A DNA stretch of 64,000 nt from Flavobacterium sp. TR2 (GTDB lineage: Bacteria > Bacteroidota > Bacteroidia > Flavobacteriales > Flavobacteriaceae), in NCBI RefSeq assembly GCF_025252405.1, contig NZ_CP104307.1, forward strand, positions 1,116,001-1,180,000, read 5' to 3'. Shown one piece after another: positions 7,325 to 16,568 of the stretch (position 1 is the first letter of the stretch; every line of letters begins with the position of its first letter). The position numbers and the translations under genes were made by a program. The notes under the pieces are model-generated. The model was given only the letters and a program-made list of their open reading frames with translations, did not search any database and was not told the origin of the DNA.

Positions 7325-9010
7325 TTACCAGAACTTAACATAAAGCGCAATAATAATCAGCATCGTAATAACGATTAAGACTGTTGTCTGCGGTTTAACT
7401 TTAAACATTCCAGGTTCTGTCTCGAATGCTTTAGGGTTTACTTTTGGCCCAGCGAAACTGATCAGAATCATTGCAATCATTGTAAATAAGAATGATAATC
7501 CCATACAGATGTGGAAAGGAATTTCAAAAGCTCCTTTTCCGTTAGGGTAAGCAGTATATAAAAGTGTGTCGTTTCCAAATAATGCCGGAGCGTACTCGTT
7601 GAATAAAACAGATAATAAGAATCCTAAAATTACTCCAACGATAGCTGCAGATCCTGTAGTTCTTTTCCAGAACATACCTAAGAAGAACATCGCAAAAACT
7701 CCAGGGCTGATGAATCCGGTGTATTTTTGGATGTAGGTAAATCCTCCAACGCCACCGATTCCTAAAATATCATTCCATGTAAATAAAACTGCTAGAAGCA
7801 TGGCAACAAAAACGGCAAGGCGCCCGATGTTTACTTGCTGTTTCTCGCCAGCATCTTTCTGAATGTATTTTTTATGAACATCTAATGTATAAATTGTCGA
7901 GATACTGTTTACTTTTCCAGCCAAAGAAGCTACGATTGCAGCAGTAAGAGCGGCAACAGAAAGTCCTTTTAAACCTGTCGGAAGGAATGTTAAGACAGCA
8001 GAATAAGCTCCGTCTTTTCCTCCAACCAATTGTGGCAGGTGACCATTTGTATATAAAACGTAAGCAGCAATACCAGGAAGCATTACGATAAGCGGCATTA
8101 ATAATTTTAGCATACCAGCAAATAAAATTCCCGTACGTGCTGTCTGTAAATCTGCACCAAGTGCTCTCTGTGTAATATATTGGTTACATCCCCAGTAGTT
8201 TAAGTTGATGATCCAGATACCGGCAGCGTAAGATAACAATCCAGGGAAAGTTAAATATTTATCGATTTCTAATTGTGAAGAAGCAGCAGTCGGTTTAGGA
8301 ATAATCATTTTGAAATGCTCTGGAGCTTCTTTCATTAAAACTTTGAAACCGGCAATTGCATTTTCGCCTACTCCAAAGTATTGCCCAACAGTTGTTAAGG
8401 CAATATAAGAAGTTACCAAACCTCCAATGATTAAAACCGCAACCTGAATAACGTCTGTGTACGCCACAACTTTCATTCCGCCAAGAGAAATAAATAAAGC
8501 AAAGATGGCTAATCCTAACATGATAACATGAAGATATTCTCCACCGGCAAGACCGTTAATAGCAACAGCTCCTAAGTATAAAATTGAAGTTAAGTTTACA
8601 AAAACATATAAAAACAGCCAGAATACTGCCATGATAAGCGCTGTAGACTCGTTGTAACGTGTTTTTAAGAACTGTGGCATAGTGTAAATCTTGTTTTTAA
8701 GATAAACAGGTATAAACCATACGGCCACGATAATAAGGGCAACGGCAGCAAGCCATTCGTAAGCAGCAACAGCGATTCCTAAGAAGAAACCTTCACCGCT
8801 CATTCCGATGAACTGCTCTGCAGAGATATTAGAAGCAATAAGAGAAGCTCCAATTGCCCACCAGGTTAAATTTCCTTCAGCCAAAAAGTAAGCTTTAGCA
8901 TCGTGCTCGTCTTGTTTACGTTTGCGGTAAACGGTGTAACCGTAGACAGAGACTACGATAAAATAAATAATAAAAACCGCATAATCTGCGAAAGCGAGGT
9001 TTTGGTTCAT
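7325..9010 (-). CDS. Sodium/sugar symporter, SLC5 (SGLT) family
   Basis: A 561-aa inner-membrane protein with about 14 hydrophobic segments, of normal SGLT length. Near the N-terminus it has the family pattern AEGNLTWWAIGASLIASNISAEQ, in the Na+ and sugar-binding TM1 region, followed by GMSGEGFFLGIAVAAYEW; the middle has INLNYWGCNQYITQRALGA, typical of SGLTs. It couples Na+ entry to sugar uptake. It is the last gene of the minus-strand run galM-galK-galT, which argues for galactose. A 229-bp gap before it leaves room for its own promoter, and a strong terminator follows. Confidence 0.88.
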   Translation of the reverse strand: MNQNLAFADYAVFIIYFIVVSVYGYTVYRKRKQDEHDAKAYFLAEGNLTWWAIGASLIASNISAEQFIGMSGEGFFLGIAVAAYEWLAAVALIIVAVWFIPVYLKNKIYTMPQFLKTRYNESTALIMAVFWLFLYVFVNLTSILYLGAVAINGLAGGEYLHVIMLGLAIFALFISLGGMKVVAYTDVIQVAVLIIGGLVTSYIALTTVGQYFGVGENAIAGFKVLMKEAPEHFKMIIPKPTAASSQLEIDKYLTFPGLLSYAAGIWIINLNYWGCNQYITQRALGADLQTARTGILFAGMLKLLMPLIVMLPGIAAYVLYTNGHLPQLVGGKDGAYSAVLTFLPTGLKGLSVAALTAAIVASLAGKVNSISTIYTLDVHKKYIQKDAGEKQQVNIGRLAVFVAMLLAVLFTWNDILGIGGVGGFTYIQKYTGFISPGVFAMFFLGMFWKRTTGSAAIVGVILGFLLSVLFNEYAPALFGNDTLLYTAYPNGKGAFEIPFHICMGLSFLFTMIAMILISFAGPKVNPKAFETEPGMFKVKPQTTVLIVITMLIIIALYVKFW

Positions 9011-9239
9011 TGTTAGTAGTATTTTAAAATAATTATTATAGGGTTGTTTGTTTATTTGGTTTTAAATCAGTTTTTATGTTGTTAAATCTTTTTAAAAATG
9101 CAAGATGTGTTTTATTTCTGTTATTTTTTTGCGAAAATAAAAGCAGAAGCCAAATGTAAAATAAAAATTTAGAAATCAGCTAATAGTAAATGTGTTTTTT
9201 ACATTTATTAATTGGAAATTGTGTTAAATTTTTAAACCT

Positions 9240-10298
9240 TTACGCTTTTACGAGACTTTTGTAATGCACATCTGAAAGCTGTCTCAAGATTTCGGCGCTT
9301 TTTTCAGGTGTAATGTCACGTTGCGATTCTCCCAGCATTTCGTAGCCAACCATAAATTTCTTTACAGTTGCCGATCTTAACAATGGTGGATAAAAATGCA
9401 TATGGAAATGCCATTCCGGATGCAGCAAGCCATCTGTTGGCGATTGGTGAATTCCTGAAGAATATGGGAATGAAGTGTTGAATAAATTGTCATACTTTGT
9501 TGTCAGCTGTTTTAAGATTTTCGCGAAAGCGGTACTCTCTTCAGCTGTAAAATCGGTGATTTTGTTTACGGCTCTTTTGCTTACAATCATCGTTTCGTAA
9601 GGCCAGATTGCCCAGAACGGAACCAGTGCAACAAAATGATCATTTTCGATTACGATACGATCTCCAGCTTTTAATTCAGCTTTTACATAATCTTCCAATA
9701 ATGTTCTGTCGTTTTTATCGTAATATGATTTTAAGCTGTTTTGTGTTTTTTCAACCTGAGTCGGCAATGAAGACTGCGCCCAGATTTGTCCGTGCGGGTG
9801 CGGGTTGCTGCAGCCCATTACGCTTCCTTTGTTTTCAAAAATCTGAACGTGGTTGATGTATTTTATGTTTCCTAAATCGGTATATTCTTTCTGCCAGGTC
9901 TTTATGATGTTTTCAATATCGGCAATTTCCATTTCAGGCAAAGTCAGATCGTGTCTTGGCGAAAAGCAGACTACTCTTGAAATTCCCTGTTCAGGTTTTG
10001 CTTTAAAAAAAGTGTGCTTAATATCGTCTTCAAAAATAATCTCTTCCTGTTTCATAGCAGCAAAATCATTTTCAAAAACAAAACTGTTTTCGTATTGCGG
10101 ATTATTCATTCCGTTGGCGCGGACATTTCCTGGACACAAATAGCAAGTTGAGTCATATTTAGGAAGTTCTTCGGTTGAAATAGTTTCATTTTGTCCCTGC
10201 CACGGGCGTTTTGCACGATGAGGTGAAACCAATATCCATTCGTTAAGCAATGGGTTGAAACGTCTGTGGGGATCTTCGTTAATGTCAAAATTTTTCAT
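9240..10298 (-). CDS. galT: Galactose-1-phosphate uridylyltransferase
   Basis: A 352-aa Leloir enzyme that exchanges UMP between UDP-glucose and galactose-1-phosphate through a uridylyl-histidine. The active-site motif NPHPHGQIWA is at about 165-174, with the nucleophile in HPH 167-169. The N-terminal metal ligands CYLCPGN are at 52-58, and the C-terminal EWHFHMHFYPPLL is present. It follows galK by 18 bp and belongs to the galM-galK-galT operon. Family and function are clear. Confidence 0.95.
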   Translation of the reverse strand: MKNFDINEDPHRRFNPLLNEWILVSPHRAKRPWQGQNETISTEELPKYDSTCYLCPGNVRANGMNNPQYENSFVFENDFAAMKQEEIIFEDDIKHTFFKAKPEQGISRVVCFSPRHDLTLPEMEIADIENIIKTWQKEYTDLGNIKYINHVQIFENKGSVMGCSNPHPHGQIWAQSSLPTQVEKTQNSLKSYYDKNDRTLLEDYVKAELKAGDRIVIENDHFVALVPFWAIWPYETMIVSKRAVNKITDFTAEESTAFAKILKQLTTKYDNLFNTSFPYSSGIHQSPTDGLLHPEWHFHMHFYPPLLRSATVKKFMVGYEMLGESQRDITPEKSAEILRQLSDVHYKSLVKA

Positions 10299-10316
10299 TG
10301 TAGTGTGTTGTGGATT

Positions 10317-11477
10317 TTAAAGTAGCGTTGTTCCGTTTGAGATTTTTACATCATAGAATTTTAATTCAATTCCAAATGTATCTAAATAAAGCTTTGAAAA
10401 CTTACGCTTAACCTCATTTTCGTGTCCTTTTTTAACTAAATTGATGGTGCAGCCGCCAAAACCGCCTCCCATAAGTCTCGAACCGATAATGGCATCGTCC
10501 TCTTTTGCCGTATCAACAAGCATATCCAATTCTTCGCAGCTTACTTCATATTCTCGCGATAGTCCGTAATGGGTTTCAAAAAGCAATTCTCCTAAAACTT
10601 CAATATTTCCTTGGTCTAGAGCTTTGCAGGCCTTGATAACGCGATTAATTTCTTTGACCACAAAATGAACTCTAGCAAAGACTTTTTCTGCCATTTTATC
10701 TTTAAGGCTCAAAACCTGTTCTTCTGTAGCGTCTCTAAAACTTTTTACTTCTGGAAAATGGTTTTTTATGATGGATAAACCTTCCTCACATTCTATTCTT
10801 CTGGTATTGTATTCTGACGTAAAAAGCGAATGCTTTACATTAGAATCAAATAAAATCAGTGAATAGTCTTTAAAATCGGCATTATGATATTCAAAATCTA
10901 AAGTATTGCAGTCCAATTGGATTACTTTGTTTTCGAGACCGTGTACACTAGAAAACTGATCCATAATTCCGCAGTTGATGCCAACCCAATGTTCTGCTTT
11001 CTGTCCTAATAATGAAATATCTTTTTTCTCAATTTTTAAATCAAAAAGAGATTTAATTCCGAAAATCATCCCGCATTCTAAAGCCGCAGAAGATGACAGT
11101 CCAGAACCAACCGGAATATTGCTGCTAAAAACACAGTTAAAACCAGCAAACGAAAATCCGTTGTCTTGCAATTGTTTGATGACGCCACGAATATAATTGG
11201 TCCAAACCACATCGCTCAGTTTTACTTCTTGAGTGAGGTCGATTTCAAATTCTTCGTTTAAATCGATAGCAATTATTTTAGAAGTCTTTGTGTTGTTTTT
11301 TTCAAAAGCAAAGCAGATTACTTTGTCAATTGCAGCAGGTAAAACATAACCGTCATTGTAGTCGATATGCTCTCCAATGATGTTGATTCTGCCTGGAGAG
11401 AGTACCGTTTTTTGAGGAGAAGAACCGAAAGATTTCTCAAAAAAAGCAACGGTATTCTGTATTAAAGTATTGTTCAT
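10317..11477 (-). CDS. galK: Galactokinase
   Basis: A 386-aa GHMP kinase that phosphorylates galactose at C1. The galactose-binding signature GRINIIGEHIDYNDGYVLPAA is at about 29-49, the ATP-binding loop PVGSGLSSSAALE at about 123-135, and the third GHMP motif GSRLMGGGFGGC near the C-terminus. It sits between galM (33 bp upstream) and galT (18 bp downstream) on the same strand. All key motifs are intact. Confidence 0.95.
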   Translation of the reverse strand: MNNTLIQNTVAFFEKSFGSSPQKTVLSPGRINIIGEHIDYNDGYVLPAAIDKVICFAFEKNNTKTSKIIAIDLNEEFEIDLTQEVKLSDVVWTNYIRGVIKQLQDNGFSFAGFNCVFSSNIPVGSGLSSSAALECGMIFGIKSLFDLKIEKKDISLLGQKAEHWVGINCGIMDQFSSVHGLENKVIQLDCNTLDFEYHNADFKDYSLILFDSNVKHSLFTSEYNTRRIECEEGLSIIKNHFPEVKSFRDATEEQVLSLKDKMAEKVFARVHFVVKEINRVIKACKALDQGNIEVLGELLFETHYGLSREYEVSCEELDMLVDTAKEDDAIIGSRLMGGGFGGCTINLVKKGHENEVKRKFSKLYLDTFGIELKFYDVKISNGTTLL

Positions 11478-11510
11478 TATAGTGTTGTAATTGTGGTATT
11501 GTAAAAATAG

Positions 11511-12563
11511 CTAGTTTAGGGTTTCAAATTTGTAAAGTGTTTTTTGCGTGTATTCTTCTCCTTTTTTCAAAAGAGCATTCGGGAAATGAGCATGATTTGG
11601 CGCATCTGGGAAATTTTGCGTTTCAAAACAAATGCCGCTTTGGGCATTGTAATCAACGTTTTCTTTTCCTTTTAGTTTTCCGAAACAATTTCCGCCTACA
11701 TATATATGCACACTCGGCTGATCGGTGTAAACATTCATTCTCAGTTTGTTCTTTAAGCTAATCAACTGTGCAGCGATTTCAGCTTTAGAATTCACTACAA
11801 AAGAATTGTCAATAGGGAAAGGGCAATTTTTAGCCGATCTAAAATCAAAATCATGATTGTTCAAATCGGTAAAGTTTCCTGTCGGAATATTATCAGGATT
11901 CGTTTCCAGCATCTTATTCGATTTAATAAACATCTGCTGTTCCAAAACATTACCATCATGTCCATCAAGGTTAAAATAACTGTGATGCGTCAAATTGATT
12001 ACGGTATCTTCTGTTGAGGTTGCTTTATATTCTAGTTTCAATTCATTTTCTTCGGTCAAAGTATAAGTCAGGTAAACGGTCATTTCTCCTGGGAAATTTT
12101 CGTCTAAATGCTCGCTCAAAAGCCCAAAAGTAATGGACGGATTTTCTCCAGTTTTTGCATTAGTTACGCTCCAAACTTTTCTTCCAAAACCTATTTCTCC
12201 GCCGTGAAGCGTGTTTCCGTTATTATTTCCTCCAAGGTGAAACTTTTTATTATTCAGGCTAAAAGTTGCATTATGAATACGCCCGGCATAACGGCCAACC
12301 GTTGTTCCAAAGTACGGAGCACTCGGTAAATTATAGGATTCTAAATACGATTCTAAATTGTCAAACCCCAATACAACATCTGTTACTTTTCCGTTTGCAG
12401 GAATCTGGATAGAAGTTACAGTTGCTCCATAATTGATAATCTGTACTTTCATTCCGTTTTTGTTAACCAGATCAAAAGAATAAATTTCTTCTTTATTAGG
12501 CATTAAACCAAACAATTTGCAATAGTGAGTATCTTTTAAATGCGATATGTGTTTTATTTCCAT
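11511..12563 (-). CDS. galM: Aldose 1-epimerase (galactose mutarotase)
   Basis: A 350-aa cytoplasmic aldose 1-epimerase. It has the motifs NKNGMKVQIINYGATVTS, YFGTTVGRYAGRI, LTHHSYFNLDGH (catalytic His) and ICFETQNFPDAPNHAHFP (catalytic Glu region). The ATG at 12561-12563 was chosen because the longer frame back to 12602 would run into the promoter/operator region. It is the first gene of the galactose operon and diverges from the GntR gene. It provides alpha-galactose for GalK. Confidence 0.9.
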   Translation of the reverse strand: MEIKHISHLKDTHYCKLFGLMPNKEEIYSFDLVNKNGMKVQIINYGATVTSIQIPANGKVTDVVLGFDNLESYLESYNLPSAPYFGTTVGRYAGRIHNATFSLNNKKFHLGGNNNGNTLHGGEIGFGRKVWSVTNAKTGENPSITFGLLSEHLDENFPGEMTVYLTYTLTEENELKLEYKATSTEDTVINLTHHSYFNLDGHDGNVLEQQMFIKSNKMLETNPDNIPTGNFTDLNNHDFDFRSAKNCPFPIDNSFVVNSKAEIAAQLISLKNKLRMNVYTDQPSVHIYVGGNCFGKLKGKENVDYNAQSGICFETQNFPDAPNHAHFPNALLKKGEEYTQKTLYKFETLN

Positions 12564-12606
12564 ATATTTTTTACCAAAAATGAAATTCAAAAATAAAAAC
12601 ATTTTC

Positions 12607-12633
12607 TATATTTGCATACCAGTACCTACCAGT
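12607..12633. promoter_or_regulatory. -7 box and direct-repeat operator between galM and the GntR gene
   Basis: TATATTTG at 12607-12614 fits the Bacteroidota -7 consensus TAnnTTTG for the GntR gene. Just after it, ACCAGTACCTACCAGT (12618-12633) holds two ACCAGT copies 10 bases apart, about one helical turn. The site is where the divergent regulator would be expected to bind, suggesting joint control of gal and its own gene. Confidence 0.55.
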
Positions 12634-12664
12634 TTTTAATTATAATAGTCACAATGACTTTAAC

Positions 12665-13663
12665 ATGAACATCATTTCAATCCAAAATAATATTGGTCTG
12701 CCAAAATATAGACAGATTATTCTTTCAATCGAAAAAGCGATTGAAGAGGGAAATTTAATAAAAGGAGATACGCTTCCGTCTGTCAATAAAGTCTGTTTGG
12801 CATTTTCTTTATCTCGAGATACGGTCTTGCTGGCGTATGACGAATTGAAGAAAAGAGGAATTATTTATGCGATTCCAGGAAAGGGATATTATGTTAAAAG
12901 CGTTGAAATCACTATTACTCAGAAGATTTTCCTGCTTTTTGACGAATTAAATATTTTTAAGGAAGATATTTATAATTCGTTTTTAAAAAACATCGGAAAA
13001 AATGTTCAGGTTGATATTTTCTTTCATCATTTTAATGTTCAGGTTTTTAAAAAACTGATAAATGACAGCAACGGAAATTATACAAAGTATATTATCATGC
13101 CGACGAATTTAAGCGACATCGCCGATTCTATAAAAACCCTACCAGTAAGCGACGTAATTATTTTGGACCAGACCAATCCAGAGTTAAAAATGTTTCCGGC
13201 AATTTACCAGAATCATCAAAAAGATATTTACGAAGGTTTGATGAAAGGCAAAACCCGACTGTCAAAATACAAGAAATTGATTTTGATTTTTCCCGGTTTT
13301 AGAGAGCCTCCAGGAATGAAATTGGGTTTTGAATCTTTTTGTCAGGCTTATAGCTTTGATTACGAAATTATTTCAGATTTCAGCAATCAGTCTATTGCTT
13401 TGGGAGATATGTACATTATACCTCACGATCGCGATTTGCTTTTGGTTATAGAAAATGCAATGAGCAGAAATTTAAAATTAGGAGAGGATTTCGGAATTAT
13501 ATCGTATAATGAAACACCACTGAAGAAAATTGCGGCTAATGGAATTACGACAATTTCAACCAATTTTGAATTAATGGGAAAAATTCTTGCCGATATGGTT
13601 TTGAATGGTATAAAAGAGCAGATCGAAAATAAATCTGCTCTTATAGTAAGGAATTCTTTATAG
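12665..13663 (+). CDS. GntR family transcriptional regulator with periplasmic-binding-protein-like sensor domain
   Basis: A 332-aa protein. Residues about 1-75 form the GntR winged helix (PKYRQIILSIEKAIEEGNL, LPSVNKVCLAFSLSRDTVLLAYDELKKRG, GKGYYVKS). The rest resembles a LacI/PBP1-type ligand-binding fold (IILDQTNPEL, GFESFCQAYSFDYEII, DFGIISYNETPLKKIAANGITTIS). This arrangement is common among Bacteroidota sugar regulators. It is divergent from the gal operon and probably senses galactose or a derivative, but the ligand is inferred only from position. It ends 7 bp before the stop of the convergent Nudix gene. Confidence 0.85.
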   Translation: MNIISIQNNIGLPKYRQIILSIEKAIEEGNLIKGDTLPSVNKVCLAFSLSRDTVLLAYDELKKRGIIYAIPGKGYYVKSVEITITQKIFLLFDELNIFKEDIYNSFLKNIGKNVQVDIFFHHFNVQVFKKLINDSNGNYTKYIIMPTNLSDIADSIKTLPVSDVIILDQTNPELKMFPAIYQNHQKDIYEGLMKGKTRLSKYKKLILIFPGFREPPGMKLGFESFCQAYSFDYEIISDFSNQSIALGDMYIIPHDRDLLLVIENAMSRNLKLGEDFGIISYNETPLKKIAANGITTISTNFELMGKILADMVLNGIKEQIENKSALIVRNSL

Positions 13664-13670
13664 TGTAAGG

Positions 13671-14360
13671 CTATAAATTGAGCGCAAAGTTGTTAAGCAG
13701 TTTTTCTTCGTATTTCTCTTTGTTGAAAGTGTATAGGTAAGAGCCTTTTCTAGAAGACTGCATATCTTTTTCGTCCAGTTTATTTAAGATTTCTAAAGAA
13801 TTTATTTTGCTGATGAAATTTCTTTTGTCTAATTCTTTGCTCAAAATTGCTTCATACAGTTCTAAAAGCTGGCGCATAGTAAATTTTTCAGGAAGCAGTT
13901 CAAAACCAATTGGTTTGATAGAAGTTTTGTATCGAAGCCTCTTAATGGCATTATCGACCATTTCGTTGTGGTCAAAAATTAAGTTAGGAGCGTCATTAAT
14001 CGGGAACCATTCTGCATGATAATTTTTAATCAATTCAGCATTGTGGTTTTCAATATTAATTAAAGCAAAATAAGAAACCGAAATGGTTCTTTCTACCGGG
14101 TCACGATCTATTTCGCTGTAAGCATACAGCTGCTCCATATAAATATCGTTAAGACCTGTATACGTATTTAAGATTCTGGTTGCTGCAGCGTCTAAAACTT
14201 CATCGCGTTTTAAAAAACCTCCTATCAAGGACCATTTTCCTTTTTCAGGCTCAAAATCTCTTTGAATCAGAAGGATTTTCAACCCCTCATTGTCGAACCC
14301 AAAAATGATGCAGTCAACCGCCAGTAAAACTTTATCGGCAGAACTATAGCTATCTAACAT
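13671..14360 (-). CDS. Nudix-domain transcriptional regulator, NrtR/AraR type
   Basis: A 229-aa protein with an N-terminal Nudix fold (LLAVDCIIFGFDNEGLKILLIQR, KGKWSLIGGFL) and a C-terminal winged-helix part (FTMRQLLELYEAILSKELDKRNFISKI). The Nudix box GGFLKRDEVLDAAATRILNTYTGL lacks the catalytic REUxEE glutamates, as expected for a sensor rather than a hydrolase. A NrtR-family AraR represses arabinose genes in Bacteroides, and this gene lies directly before the arabinose genes and divergent from them. Control of the palindromes at 14416, 14655 and 16499 is the natural inference. Confidence 0.8.
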   Translation of the reverse strand: MLDSYSSADKVLLAVDCIIFGFDNEGLKILLIQRDFEPEKGKWSLIGGFLKRDEVLDAAATRILNTYTGLNDIYMEQLYAYSEIDRDPVERTISVSYFALINIENHNAELIKNYHAEWFPINDAPNLIFDHNEMVDNAIKRLRYKTSIKPIGFELLPEKFTMRQLLELYEAILSKELDKRNFISKINSLEILNKLDEKDMQSSRKGSYLYTFNKEKYEEKLLNNFALNL

Positions 14361-14415
14361 ATATAATTAATTTGGATGGTAAATATATAAACTTCTTAAA
14401 ACGTATCATAATTTA

Positions 14416-14438
14416 TTAATGTGTAATTTACACTTAAT
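14416..14438. promoter_or_regulatory. Candidate AraR operator upstream of the Nudix regulator
   Basis: TTAATGTGTAATTTACACTT has the 13-bp core palindrome GTGTAA-T-TTACAC (14421-14433), lying about 60-75 bp upstream of the regulator start. It resembles the AAGTGT...ACACTT site before araB. A looser half-site follows at about 14454-14464. Autoregulation is inferred. Confidence 0.5.
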
Positions 14439-14620
14439 TATGGTTTGTTATGAAATAAGTGTTTTTTTAGTTTGTAATTATGAGATTGCGGATAAAATTT
14501 TGTTCGGCTTAGAAGTGCCCAAATTTAGTGCAAAGTTTTTTATTATTACAGGTTTTTAAATATTGCTTTCTAATTATTTTAAAGGAATTGTTGAGAAATA
14601 CGTTTTTAAATATGGTTAAA

Positions 14621-14679
14621 TTGACTATTAGTCATTTTTTTAACTATATTTACAAATGTTTAAAACACACTTAAACATT
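14621..14679 (+). promoter_or_regulatory. Promoter and operator of the arabinofuranosidase gene
   Basis: TTG at 14621, a 21-base spacer and TATATTTA at 14645-14652 form a Bacteroidota-type promoter. Immediately downstream, where transcription should start, is a palindrome with perfect 9-bp arms (AATGTTTAA 14655-14663, TTAAACATT 14671-14679) around AACACAC. This placement suits a repressor. The rest of the 395-base gap between the Nudix gene and this gene shows no ORF. Confidence 0.6.
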
Positions 14680-14755
14680 GTTTGAATCTTTTTTTTGAAC
14701 TTAAAAATATTCAAATGGCCTTATAAAAAACCTTATTTACTATTAAAACCACATT

Positions 14756-16294
14756 ATGAAAAAACCACTTTTCCTTTTGGTGATGACACTGTTTTATCAG
14801 TACACCTTTTCTCAGGTTACTACAATTTCGATAAAAAACAATAATGATTCACCTATTATTAGCAAACATATTTACGGTCATTTTGCAGAACATTTGGGGC
14901 ATTGCATTTATGGAGGCTTTTTTGTTGGAGACACTTCTAAAATCCCAAACACAAACGGAGTGCGAAACGATATTGTCAAAGCGCTGAAAGATCTTAAAAT
15001 TCCAAATTTAAGATGGCCAGGAGGATGTTTTGCCGATACTTACCATTGGAAGGACGGAATAGGCCCAAAAGAACAGCGTCCGACAATTGTAAACCAATGG
15101 TGGGGAGGTGTTACGGAAGACAATAGTTTTGGGACGCATGATTTTTTGAATATGTGCGAATTGCTTGGAGCAGAACCCTATTTGTCTGGAAATGTTGGCA
15201 GCGGTACCGTTCAGGAATTGGCAGACTGGGTGCAGTATACCAACTTTGCAGGCAAAAGTCCGATGAGTGATCTTCGTAAGAAAAACGGAAGAACAGAACC
15301 TTGGAAAGTAAAATATTGGGGAATTGGAAATGAAGCATGGGGTTGCGGCGGAAACATGACAGCAGATTATTATGCCAACGAATATAAAAAGTTTGCCACT
15401 TTTATGTCAGATTGGGGAAACGCGGGAGGAATTACAAGAATTGCATCAGGATCAAACAGTTCTGATTACAACTGGACAGAAGTTTTAATGAAAAACATTC
15501 CGTTAAGTATGCTTGGCGGTGTGGGTGTTCATCATTATGCTGTAATCAATTGGGACAAAAAGGGCTCAGATGTTGACTTTACAGAAAAAGAGTATTTCCT
15601 TACCATGCAGTCTGCTTTAAAAATGGAAGAACTTGTTGCCAAACACGCCGCAATAATGGATAAATACGATCCAGAAAAGAAAGTGGCCATGATTGTCGAT
15701 GAGTGGGGAGGTTGGTACGAAGTTCAGAAAGGAACAAATCCCGGATTTTTATATCAGCAAAATACCATGAGAGATGCTATCTTGGCGGGTGCAACATTAA
15801 ATATTTTCAATAACCACGCCGATCGCGTTCGTATGGCAAACTTAGCCCAATGTGTTAATGTGCTTCAGGCTGTAATCTTAACAGACAAAGCAAAAATGAT
15901 CACGACGCCCACCTATCATGTCATGAAAATGTACAGCGTACATCAAGATGCTAAATTATTGCCAATAGATTTCAAGTCGCCTTTATATACGTTTAATGGT
16001 CAAAGTATTCCTGCCATATCAGTTTCTGCATCAAAAGATCAAAGCGGAACCATTCATATTTCGCTGGTAAATATTGATCCTGTAAATAAAAACAAAATAG
16101 AGATTGATGTAAAAGATTTAGGAGCAAAAGGTTTTTCAGGAAATAGTATCACTGCTTCAAAACTTCAGGACTATAACTCATTTGAAAATCCTAATAAAAT
16201 TATTCCAATCGCTTTTAAAGGTTTTGAATATAAAAAAGGCAAGCTAGAAATTACTATTCCGCCATACTCGGTATTGGTTTTAGAAGGAAAATAA
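14756..16294 (+). CDS. Alpha-L-arabinofuranosidase, GH51 family, exported
   Basis: A 512-aa secreted enzyme with signal peptide MKKPLFLLVMTLFYQYTFSQ (1-20). The GH51 (alpha/beta)8 motifs are clear: FAEHLGHCIYGG at 43-54, NLRWPGGCFADTYHW at 84-98, the acid/base Glu193 in WGIGNEAWG, HHYAV at 259-263, and the nucleophile Glu316 in VDEWGGWYE. The C-terminal beta domain ends IPPYSVLVLEGK. It releases arabinose from arabinan or arabinoxylan side chains in the periplasm or at the surface and feeds the araBDA pathway downstream. The promoter is under likely AraR control. Confidence 0.93.
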   Translation: MKKPLFLLVMTLFYQYTFSQVTTISIKNNNDSPIISKHIYGHFAEHLGHCIYGGFFVGDTSKIPNTNGVRNDIVKALKDLKIPNLRWPGGCFADTYHWKDGIGPKEQRPTIVNQWWGGVTEDNSFGTHDFLNMCELLGAEPYLSGNVGSGTVQELADWVQYTNFAGKSPMSDLRKKNGRTEPWKVKYWGIGNEAWGCGGNMTADYYANEYKKFATFMSDWGNAGGITRIASGSNSSDYNWTEVLMKNIPLSMLGGVGVHHYAVINWDKKGSDVDFTEKEYFLTMQSALKMEELVAKHAAIMDKYDPEKKVAMIVDEWGGWYEVQKGTNPGFLYQQNTMRDAILAGATLNIFNNHADRVRMANLAQCVNVLQAVILTDKAKMITTPTYHVMKMYSVHQDAKLLPIDFKSPLYTFNGQSIPAISVSASKDQSGTIHISLVNIDPVNKNKIEIDVKDLGAKGFSGNSITASKLQDYNSFENPNKIIPIAFKGFEYKKGKLEITIPPYSVLVLEGK

Positions 16295-16498
16295 TAGATA
16301 AAAATTTGAAATCAGCTCTTCAAAAAGCAGATTTCATGGTTAAAATAAATGGGATGTAATTTAAAAATATAAACTGTTTTTATTTTAAAGTTGAAATAAT
16401 CGCAGTGTTATAAATGTATTGTTAACATTTATTTTTTGAAAAGGGGCTAAAATGCTGTTTTAATGCATTTATGGTAAAAATTAATCATGCAATTTCAA

Positions 16499-16543
16499 TT
16501 AAGTGTTTTTTGTACACTTATAAATTATTTATAACTATATTTG
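16499..16543 (+). promoter_or_regulatory. araB promoter with overlapping AraR-like operator
   Basis: TATATTTG (16536-16543) is a canonical -7 box, with a TTTTTTG run ending at 16512 as the upstream element, 23 bases apart. The palindrome AAGTGT-N7-ACACTT (16501-16506 and 16514-16519) overlaps that upstream element, so a bound repressor would block polymerase. Similar sites occur at 14416 and 14655. The 274-base gap holds no ORF. Confidence 0.6.
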
Positions 16544-16568
16544 TCAATATTTTAAAAATAAAATACCA

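Noticed and set aside
10106..10288. 60-aa minus-strand ORF inside galT
   Set aside because: It lies wholly within the well-supported galT frame and shows no family features.
13671..14360. Active Nudix hydrolase
   Set aside because: The Nudix box lacks the catalytic glutamates and the protein has a winged-helix tail beside arabinose genes, so a regulator fits better.
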